From Ancylobacter defluvii (GTDB lineage Bacteria > Pseudomonadota > Alphaproteobacteria > Rhizobiales > Xanthobacteraceae), in NCBI RefSeq assembly GCF_018390605.1, contig NZ_JAHBGD010000016.1, forward strand, positions 61,644 to 125,643: DNA of 64,000 bases. The letters run 5' to 3'. The stretch's first letter is position 1; every line of letters starts with the position of its first letter. Below, one piece after another: positions 56,055 through 64,000 of this stretch. The notes below the pieces were generated by a model. That model was not told the DNA's origin. It made no database searches and worked only from the letters and a program-made list of their open reading frames with translations. The translations under genes were made by a program, and so were the position numbers.

Positions 56055-56245
56055 CGTTTTTCTCGTCGGGCGTAGGCCGGCAAAAACCCGGGAGTCTCGG
56101 CCCGGGTCGCGAAAGGCGCGCATCATAGGGATGGCGCGGTGGTGTCGCAACGCCGCACATGCAGGCATTTGCGTGGTTTGGTCGCGTCTGTTACGCGGGG
56201 TAAATAGGCTTGAAACTGCGGGTATTTGAAGGAGCGGGTATTTTC

Positions 56246-57004
56246 ATGACGACGCGCCGTCCATTGATCGCCGGTAACTGGAAAATGCACGGGCTGAAGC
56301 CATCCCTGCAGGAATTCGACCGGATGGTGGCCGCCTATGACGGAGACCTGCGCGCCCGCACCGACCTGATGATCTGCCCGCCGGCGACGCTGATCGCCAC
56401 GCTCGCGGCCGCTGCCGGCAGCTCGGGCGTCGCGGTCGGCGGCCAGGATTGCCATGCCAATGCCCAGGGCGCCCATACCGGCGACATCGCCGCCGAGATG
56501 ATCCTGGATGCCGGCGGCAGCGCGGTGATTCTCGGTCATTCCGAGCGCCGCACCGATCATGGCGAGACCGATGCCGCGGTTCGGGCCAAGACGCTGGCCG
56601 CCTGGCGCGCCGGGCTGGTGGCGGTGGTCTGCGTCGGCGAGCACCGCCAGCAGCGGGAGGAGGGCGTCGCGCTCGATCTGGTGCGGGTGCAGCTCGCCGG
56701 CTCGATCCCCGACGGCGCCACCGCGGAAAATCTCGTCATCGCCTATGAGCCGGTCTGGGCCATCGGCACCGGCCTCACCCCGAGCGTGGACGACATCGCC
56801 GAGATGCACGGCGCCATCCGCGCGGCGCTGGTGGCGCGCTTCGGCGAGGGGGTGGGCGGCGGCATCCGCATCCTCTATGGCGGCTCGGTGAAGCCGGCCA
56901 ATGCCGCCGAGATCCTCGCGGTCGCCGATGTCGACGGCGCGCTGGTCGGCGGCGCCAGCCTGAAGGCAGGGGATTTCATCGCGATCGCCAGTGCCTATAT
57001 CTAG
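56246..57004 (+). CDS. tpiA: triose-phosphate isomerase
   Basis: A 252-residue TIM-barrel enzyme interconverting dihydroxyacetone phosphate and glyceraldehyde 3-phosphate. Motifs: [14 protein letters not shown] with the catalytic Lys, [14 protein letters not shown] with the His, and [17 protein letters not shown] with the Glu, then [16 protein letters not shown] 56246 follows GAAGGAGCGGG. Divergent from ppiD with a 191-nt gap. Confidence 0.97.
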   Translation: MTTRRPLIAGNWKMHGLKPSLQEFDRMVAAYDGDLRARTDLMICPPATLIATLAAAAGSSGVAVGGQDCHANAQGAHTGDIAAEMILDAGGSAVILGHSERRTDHGETDAAVRAKTLAAWRAGLVAVVCVGEHRQQREEGVALDLVRVQLAGSIPDGATAENLVIAYEPVWAIGTGLTPSVDDIAEMHGAIRAALVARFGEGVGGGIRILYGGSVKPANAAEILAVADVDGALVGGASLKAGDFIAIASAYI

Positions 57005-57239
57005 GACGCGGTCTCGCGCGGGGCGGCATCGCCCGGCGTGAAGAAGCCGCGTGGGAACAAAGGCCTTAACTTCGTTCGGCGAACCGTGGTTGCGCCGTCG
57101 GCGTCCAGGGCGGGCGGGATGGTTTCGCCGCCCTTCCGTGGCGTGCTGGAAATGCCGGGCGTGATCGTGTAGGAACCCGACCGACAAAAGCCGGCGGCGA
57201 CGTTTCGTCCGCCGCCGTTACTGATTTTGAAGGCGTCAG

Positions 57240-57641
57240 ATGCAGACCGTACTCATCATCATCCACCTCATGGTGGTGCTGGCTCTTATCGGCGTGGTGC
57301 TGATCCAGCGCTCGGAGGGCGGCGGACTCGGAATCGGCGGTGGCGGTGGTGGCGGCGGTGGCGGCTTCTTCAGCGCCCGCGGCACCGCCAACGTGCTGAC
57401 CCGTGCGACGGCGATCCTGGCGGGGCTGTTCTTCATCACCAGCCTCAGCCTCACTATTCTGGCGGGTTGGGGGCGCGGCCCGTCCTCGATCTTCACCACG
57501 CCGACGACGCTGCCTTCGGGCGCGCCCGCGGCGCCGGGCGGCAATGTGCTCGAGCAGCTTCAGGGCGCCCAGCCGGCGCCGGGCACCGCTCCGGCGGCTC
57601 CGGCCGCTCCCGCCGCGCCGCAGGTTCCGCAGTCGCAGTGA
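57240..57641 (+). CDS. secG: preprotein translocase subunit SecG
   Basis: A 133-residue SecYEG accessory subunit with two membrane helices (about 3-22 and 52-73) and the family motif LIQRSEGGGLGIGG before the second helix. Between the helices is an unbroken run of ten glycines (residues 33-42), longer than usual, and the C-terminus is a Pro/Ala-rich tail of about 45 residues, as in other alphaproteobacteria. Placement between tpiA and pyrG is standard. Confidence 0.95.
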   Translation: MQTVLIIIHLMVVLALIGVVLIQRSEGGGLGIGGGGGGGGGGFFSARGTANVLTRATAILAGLFFITSLSLTILAGWGRGPSSIFTTPTTLPSGAPAAPGGNVLEQLQGAQPAPGTAPAAPAAPAAPQVPQSQ

Positions 57642-57647
57642 TCCCCG

Positions 57648-57680
57648 GCGGCGGGCCGTTCCCGCCGCTCCGTTTCGCTC
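57648..57680 (+). terminator. hairpin after secG
   Basis: GCGGCGGG (57648-57655) pairs perfectly with CCCGCCGC (57661-57668) across a 5-nt loop, 6 nt after the secG stop; TCCGTTTCGCTCTTTTC follows as a T-rich tail. Confidence 0.55.
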
Positions 57681-57745
57681 TTTTCTCCACAGGCGAGGGT
57701 TGTCCGGTCAAGACGGCCCTCGCCGAATCGCGTTTTCGCAGTTAG

Positions 57746-59386
<1,641 letters not shown>

Positions 59387-59530
59387 CGGCGGGGCCCCAT
59401 CCGCTGGAGCCGGTTCGCGGGGGTAAGATTCTCGTGGAAGAACGTGCTCCATCCTGTTGGCAATAGGATGCTTTCCGGTCGGTCGCGCCGTCGGTTCGAT
59501 TGATCGGGGAGGGTTCGGAGGAGAAGCCCC

Positions 59531-60400
59531 ATGATCCGTGGCCTCGATCACGTCGTGCATGTCGTCCGCGATCTCGAAGCGGCGGGAGAGCTCTACGACA
59601 TGCTTGGCTTCACGGTCGGGGCGCGCAACCGGCATCCTTGGGGCACGCAGAACCGCATCGTCCAGACCCCCGGTTTCTTCCTCGAATTGCTGGAGATCGC
59701 CGAGCCGGAGCTGATCCCGCCGCATGGCGAGACCGCGTTCTCCTTCGGCGCCTTCAACCGCGACTTCCTCGCCGAACAGGGGCCGGGCCTGTCGCTGCTG
59801 GTCCTCGAGGGCCGCGACCCCGCCGCCGAGAAGGCGGAGTTCGACGCCGCCGGCTTTGGCGGCCTCGATCTGTTCGATTTCGCCCGCACCGCCAAGCGGC
59901 CGGACGGCAGCGATGTCGAGGTGGCGTTCTCGCTCGCCTTCGCCCGCGATCCCCTGTCCCCGCATACAGGCTTCTTCACCTGCACCCAGCGCCGGCCGGA
60001 GAATTTCTGGGCGCCGGACCTTCAGCGCCACATGAACGGCACCACCGGCGTCGCCGGTGTGGTGCTTGCCGCCGAGGATCCCGCCCAGCACCTCGATTTC
60101 CTCTCGGTGTTCACCGGCGCCGGCTTCCGCCGCGCGGTGGATGGCTGGTACATCGCCGAGACGCCGCGCGGCCGGGTGGAGGTGTTGAGCAGCAAGCTGT
60201 TCAGCGACCGTTTCGACGTTGCGGCTCCCGCCGGGCCGGGCCTGCGCCTGGCGGCCGTCCGCTTCGCGGTGGAGGACATCGACCGCGCCCGCCGGCGCCT
60301 CGGCTCCAGCCGCATGACCGCCGAGGAGATCGAGGGCGTCATCGTCGTCGGCCCCAAGGCGGCGCTCGGCGCCATGCTGGTGTTCGAGCCCGCCGCCTGA
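59531..60400 (+). CDS. VOC family (glyoxalase-like domain) protein
   Basis: A 289-residue protein with an N-terminal glyoxalase-like fold (IRGLDHVVHVVRDLEAAGEL) and a second, weaker copy from about residue 165. Members of this glyoxalase-like group (two domains, DLEAAGELYDMLGFTV) are widespread and mostly uncharacterised; the substrate cannot be told. The ATG has GGGGAGGG and GGAGGAGAAG upstream. It is 144 nt after pyrG with no operon partner. Confidence 0.8.
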   Translation: MIRGLDHVVHVVRDLEAAGELYDMLGFTVGARNRHPWGTQNRIVQTPGFFLELLEIAEPELIPPHGETAFSFGAFNRDFLAEQGPGLSLLVLEGRDPAAEKAEFDAAGFGGLDLFDFARTAKRPDGSDVEVAFSLAFARDPLSPHTGFFTCTQRRPENFWAPDLQRHMNGTTGVAGVVLAAEDPAQHLDFLSVFTGAGFRRAVDGWYIAETPRGRVEVLSSKLFSDRFDVAAPAGPGLRLAAVRFAVEDIDRARRRLGSSRMTAEEIEGVIVVGPKAALGAMLVFEPAA

Positions 60401-60580
60401 TCGGCGGCTCGCCTTCTCCCCCGCGCTCGCCCCTGACCCGCCCGCCGGCGATCCGTGCTTCGATGCGCCGCGTCGCTGGCCCGGCAGCAGGGCACCTTGC
60501 ATAGCTGAGGCTCTGCGCGGCTGCCGATCCGGCGGCTTTCCTTAACGCGGTGGAAACTAGGTCTCCGGTCTAATGGCCGG

Positions 60581-62023
60581 ATGATGGATGATGGCGACAA
60601 GGCCATGGACGCCCCGGTGTCCGGCGCCCGCGAGCAGACGGCACCGGCCGCGAAGCCGGCGTCGGCGCTGCGCCGTGCGCTGCGTGGCGTCCGCCGCCGA
60701 CTTGCCGCGCCGCTCCTCCTCGGTCTTCTCGCTGGCGGTCTCGTGCATCAGGGCGTCGAGCCGCGCTATTTCGCCGAGGCGCGGCTGCGGGTCGAGGGCT
60801 GGCCGCTCGACGCCCGCGCCGGCGCCGCCCGGCGCAGCCAGTTCCAGGTCATCACCTCGCGCGAATTCGCCCGGCAGGTGCTGCATCGCACCGGGATCGG
60901 CGCGCGGCTCGCGGCACCGGGCGGGCTGGCGGCGTGGCTGTCCTTCCCGGCGGCGCTGGCCGCCGCGCCGCTCGATGACGAACGCGCCCTGCGCGCCATC
61001 GAATCCGGGCTGCGGCTCACCACCTCCGCCGACGGGCGCGCCGCCATCGGCTTCACCGCCGCCGAGAGCGGGCTGGCCGCCGACGTCGCCAATGCCTTCG
61101 GCGAATCCTATGTCGAGCTGCGCCGGGTGTTCGGCGATGTCGCCGCGCCGGTCAGCCTGTCGCGCGCCCTGCCGCCGCGCCAGGCGCTCGGCCTGTCGCC
61201 GCTGCAATGGGGGCTTGGGGCTGGCGCCCTCGGCTTCGCGCTGACCTTCCTGCTGCAGGCGATCTGGCGTCGCCGTCCCCGCGGCGAACGGGCGCAGGCA
61301 GCGTCCGACCCGGCGACGGGCGAGGTGCCGCAGGCGCCGGTCCAGCATCTGCCGTGGATCGGCTCGCGGCTGGAGGACGAATCGGACGAACTGCCGAAGC
61401 GCACCCGCTCGCGTCTCGGCCGCGACGGCGAGCTCGCCGACCTGTCCCGTCTGGTGCGGCTGCGCGGCGCGGCGGCGCGGCTGGTCGTCGTCACCGGCCC
61501 GTCGCCGGATGAAGGCACCGCGCATTGCGCGCTGGCGCTCGGTCGCTCGCTGGCCGCCTGCGAGAAGCGGGTGGTCATCGTCTGCCTTGACGTCACCGCC
61601 GGGGCGCTGTCCGAGCTCACCGCCGATCCGCGGGCGCCGGGCCTCACCGACCTGTTGTTCGGCGTCGCCAGCTTCTCCGACGCCATCCACCGCGAGACCG
61701 CCTCGCGCTGCCATGTGATTCCGCCGGGCCGCGGTGCCCGCGAGGCGGATGGTCTCGTCGCCTCCGAGCGGCTGGGGCTGATCCTGCGGGCGCTGGAGCA
61801 GACCTATGACCATGTGGTGGTGGCGGCGCCGCCGCTGGGCGTGCTGCAGGAATCGGCCCGCATCGCCGCGCAGAGCCCGACGCTGATCCTCGTCACCCAT
61901 CCCGGCGCGCGCACCACCGATGCGGTGCAGGCCTTCGACGCTCTGGCCGCGCGTGGCTTCGGCGACATCGCCATGGTCACCTTCGCCGATCCGGTGCCCG
62001 GCCGCCTGCCGCACGCGGCGTGA
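60581..62023 (+). CDS. Wzz/BY-kinase-like protein with degenerate ATP site
   Basis: A 480-residue protein built like a fused polysaccharide co-polymerase: a cytoplasmic leader, transmembrane helix (about 42-56), periplasmic Wzz-like region to about 205, second helix (about 208-228) and a MinD/CpsD-like ATPase-fold domain. The nucleotide motifs are altered: GPSPDEGTA (306-314) lacks the Walker A lysine of GEGKST types; VVIVCLD keeps the Walker A' Asp (337); VVVAAPP (412-418) lacks the Walker B Asp. There is no C-terminal tyrosine cluster. An active kinase is therefore unlikely. Several ATGs near 60581 make the start uncertain. No polysaccharide genes are next to it. Confidence 0.75.
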   Translation: MMDDGDKAMDAPVSGAREQTAPAAKPASALRRALRGVRRRLAAPLLLGLLAGGLVHQGVEPRYFAEARLRVEGWPLDARAGAARRSQFQVITSREFARQVLHRTGIGARLAAPGGLAAWLSFPAALAAAPLDDERALRAIESGLRLTTSADGRAAIGFTAAESGLAADVANAFGESYVELRRVFGDVAAPVSLSRALPPRQALGLSPLQWGLGAGALGFALTFLLQAIWRRRPRGERAQAASDPATGEVPQAPVQHLPWIGSRLEDESDELPKRTRSRLGRDGELADLSRLVRLRGAAARLVVVTGPSPDEGTAHCALALGRSLAACEKRVVIVCLDVTAGALSELTADPRAPGLTDLLFGVASFSDAIHRETASRCHVIPPGRGAREADGLVASERLGLILRALEQTYDHVVVAAPPLGVLQESARIAAQSPTLILVTHPGARTTDAVQAFDALAARGFGDIAMVTFADPVPGRLPHAA

Positions 62024-62051
62024 GGAGGCGGCTCCGGCTAGGCTCCCGGCG

Positions 62052-62312
62052 TCAGAGCGTTTCCGGCTTGCTGTCGCCCTTCTGCATCCAGCGGATCAGC
62101 AGCGCCGCCGGCACCACCCAGCCGATGCCCAGCACCACATAGGCGACGAACTGCCAGAAAGCCGACAGCGTCGTCACCCGTCCCTGCGCCAGCGCCATGG
62201 CGCCGAGCGCCCAGACGATCACCAAGAGGATGATCAGGCAGGTGCCGATCAGCTTGCGCAGGCGCGGGGGCAGCGTCGTGCGGTTCGGGGGCCGGGAGGC
62301 GCGGTGGTCCAT
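62052..62312 (-). CDS. DUF2842 family membrane protein
   Basis: An 86-residue protein with two membrane helices (about 22-43 and 50-74) and the family pattern LPPRLRKLIGTCLIILLVIV, then YVVLGIGWVVPAALLIRWM. DUF2842 is restricted mainly to alphaproteobacteria and often lies beside ctaA/COX15 or near cytochrome oxidase genes; its role is unknown. Divergent from ctaA, convergent with the Wzz-like gene. Confidence 0.88.
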   Translation of the reverse strand: MDHRASRPPNRTTLPPRLRKLIGTCLIILLVIVWALGAMALAQGRVTTLSAFWQFVAYVVLGIGWVVPAALLIRWMQKGDSKPETL

Positions 62313-62394
62313 AGGCGGGGTGCCCGATAAGTGATCTCAGGGACAATTCGCCCGGTTGTGCGGGCGCGCTGCGAGCTATATCCGCTCCGACGCT

Positions 62395-62424
62395 GGGTTG
62401 AAACCCGCGCCGGGTTGAAACCCG
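62395..62424. promoter_or_regulatory. twin palindromes in the DUF2842-ctaA divergent promoter region
   Basis: GGGTTGAAACCCG occurs at 62395-62407 and 62412-62424; each copy is itself an inverted repeat (GGGTT-GA-AACCC), and the 17-nt period places the two on related faces of DNA. It is 58 nt upstream of the ctaA ATG. Confidence 0.45.
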
Positions 62425-62481
62425 GTCTGGCGCCGGTCTGCCGCTGCGGCATGCCGGGGCGCGAAATGGCAGGAGCAGCTC

Positions 62482-63555
62482 ATGGCCCTTTCCGGCACCG
62501 TCGATGTTTCCGCCGCGCCGGCGGCGGATCGCCTGCGCCCGGTGCGGCTGTGGCTCTATGCCGTGGCGGCGCTGATCGTGCTGATGGTGGTGGTGGGCGG
62601 CGCCACGCGGCTCACCGAATCCGGCCTGTCGATCACCGAATGGAAGCCGGTCACCGGCACGCTGCCGCCGCTCGGCGAGGCGGCGTGGCAGGCCGAGTTC
62701 GAGAAGTACCGGCAGATCCCGCAATATCAGCAGATCAACCGCGGCATGAGCCTCGACGAGTTCCGCACCATCTTCTGGTGGGAGTGGGGGCACCGCCTGC
62801 TCGGCCGGCTGATCGGCTTCGTCTTCCTGCTGCCGTTCCTGTATTTCCTGTGGCGCGGGCTGGTCACCGGGCCGCTGCGCTGGAAGCTCGGCGGGCTGTT
62901 CCTGCTCGGCGGGCTGCAGGGCGCGGTCGGCTGGTGGATGGTGGCGTCCGGCCTGGTCGGGCGGGTCGATGTCAGCCAGTACCGGCTGGCGACGCATCTG
63001 ACGCTCGCCTGCGTCATCCTCGCCGCCACGGTGGCGGTGGCCGATGGCTTGCGGCCGGTGGGGGCCGGCCGGGCGGCGGCCCCGCAGGCGCGAGCCGTGC
63101 GGTTTGCCGTGCCTCTGGCCTGGGCGCTGCTGCTGGCGGTGTTGGTGCAGATCTTTCTCGGCGGCCTGGTCGCCGGCCTCGACGCCGGCCTCACCTATAC
63201 GACCTGGCCGCTGATGGACGGGCATTTCATCCCGCCGGCGGCGAACCTGCTGGTGCAGCAGCCGGCGTGGCGCAACCTGTTCGAGAACGTGCTCACCGTG
63301 CAGTTCAACCATCGCATGATGGCCTACACCGTGCTGGCGCTGGCGGTGGTGAACTGGCTGGCGCTGCGCGGCGGCGGCCCCGCCGCCGGGCGGGCGGCGC
63401 TGGTGGTCGGGCTGGTGGCGGCGCAGGCGCTGCTCGGCATATTGACGTTGATCCACCAGGTGCCGATCGATATCGCGCTGGCGCATCAGTTCGGCGCCAC
63501 TCTGGTGCTCATCGCCGCCACGCTGCATCTGCGGCGCCTGCGGGGCACCGGCTGA
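62482..63555 (+). CDS. ctaA: heme A synthase (COX15/CtaA family)
   Basis: A 357-residue polytopic inner-membrane protein with eight helices converting heme O to heme A for aa3-type oxidases. The type-2 (COX15) markers are [20 protein letters not shown] and [20 protein letters not shown] with the conserved His, [23 protein letters not shown] helix with [15 protein letters not shown], and later histidines in [15 protein letters not shown] and [21 protein letters not shown] 62482 follows GGCAGGAGCAG. Confidence 0.95.
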   Translation: MALSGTVDVSAAPAADRLRPVRLWLYAVAALIVLMVVVGGATRLTESGLSITEWKPVTGTLPPLGEAAWQAEFEKYRQIPQYQQINRGMSLDEFRTIFWWEWGHRLLGRLIGFVFLLPFLYFLWRGLVTGPLRWKLGGLFLLGGLQGAVGWWMVASGLVGRVDVSQYRLATHLTLACVILAATVAVADGLRPVGAGRAAAPQARAVRFAVPLAWALLLAVLVQIFLGGLVAGLDAGLTYTTWPLMDGHFIPPAANLLVQQPAWRNLFENVLTVQFNHRMMAYTVLALAVVNWLALRGGGPAAGRAALVVGLVAAQALLGILTLIHQVPIDIALAHQFGATLVLIAATLHLRRLRGTG

Positions 63556-64000
63556 GGCCGGGAGAGCGGCCCGCGCGACGCCGTCGCCGGCGCGGCCCGA
63601 AACCGCTCCGACCCGCGCGGGAAGCCGCATCGGCAGCGCTAGGGACGCCGCCGATCGGCCCAAATCGCCGCTTCCTGGCAACTGCGGGACAGCCCGGTGC
63701 CGGTGATGCGAGGCGAGCGAGGCGATGCGAGGCCAGCCGAACCGGGCGATCAACTCGGCATTGCCGCGCGGCGGCTCGTCGGAACTGTGGCGGGCGGTCA
63801 TCCGGCGGCGGGGCTCCGCTTGCTGTGCGGCGAGTCGTCGGAATTGCCGGAGCCGCCGTCTGGGCTGCCCGTTCGATTTCGCCGCGCGGTCGTTCGTCGG
63901 AATGGTTAGGGAGCCGACATTTGGCGGTTGGCTCTGCTTGTCATACGGCTAGAGCGGATCGACATTCAGGATTCCCATCCGAGGTAATCGCTGATTCATA
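63556..64000. other. 445-nt region downstream of ctaA
   Basis: No supported gene to the end of the window. Open frames here are Arg-rich, have no Shine-Dalgarno sequence and read like random high-GC sequence. Nothing recognisable was seen. Confidence 0.5.

Noticed and set aside
63697..63952. Frames near the window end
   Set aside because: Arg/Ser-rich, overlapping in two frames, no ribosome binding site.

Overview
The window is a gene-dense stretch of high-GC alphaproteobacterial chromosome. The nuo operon, the dnaE-rpsB-tsf-pyrH-frr-uppS-cdsA-rseP-bamA-lpxD-fabZ-lpxA-lpxI-lpxB series, the trpGDC-moaC-moeA series, the two GTTC-N7-GTTC type SOS boxes near dnaE and a third at lexA, the short class of ProRS, LpxI rather than LpxH, and DUF1467/DUF2842 proteins all point to Hyphomicrobiales, probably a Xanthobacteraceae-like bacterium (Ancylobacter/Starkeya/Xanthobacter type). 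This placement is inference from gene content, not from a marker search. No rRNA, tRNA, CRISPR, transposase or integrase was recognised.

Layout. 1-9235: end of complex I (nuoG partial, nuoH, an extra small membrane gene, nuoI, J, K, L, M, N). 9238-12425: birA, RNase J, methylmalonyl-CoA epimerase, DUF1467. 12982-16355: proS, lolC/E, lolD. 16440-21266: a membrane-anchored HIRAN-like protein, a 34-residue single-pass peptide behind a promoter with two perfect SOS boxes, dnaE, and an AT-rich lone PD-(D/E)XK nuclease-like gene. 21454-35174: translation, isoprenoid/phospholipid, outer-membrane assembly and lipid A genes; dxr, usually between cdsA and rseP, is missing. 35632-38628 (minus): gltA and gltX. 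38762-41975: comEC and, convergent, lexA with its own SOS box. 42176-45264: allophanate hydrolase, a GntR/FCD regulator and an AtzH-like protein. 45323-49552 (minus): moeA, moaC, trpC, trpD, trpG. 50265-52377: an inserted islet with a LuxR-type regulator, a curlin with eight exact 11-residue repeats and a CsgH-like protein, separating trpG from trpE. 52622-56054 (minus): trpE and a PpiD-type foldase. 56246-62023: tpiA, secG, pyrG, a VOC protein and a degenerate Wzz/BY-kinase-like protein. 62052-63555: DUF2842 and ctaA.

How the parts fit. Most of the window is housekeeping in long co-oriented runs with 1-25 nt overlaps. The accessory signals sit between conserved blocks: (i) an SOS-controlled micropeptide directly upstream of dnaE, resembling in size, topology and control the Caulobacter cell-division inhibitor SidA; (ii) a curli mini-locus splitting the trp genes, with no visible csgG/E/F; (iii) a single RecB-like nuclease islet between dnaE and rpsB; (iv) a urea/biuret/oxalurate-type nitrogen scavenging group around atzF. 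Starts were chosen by Shine-Dalgarno position and family alignment from memory; base composition statements are by eye.
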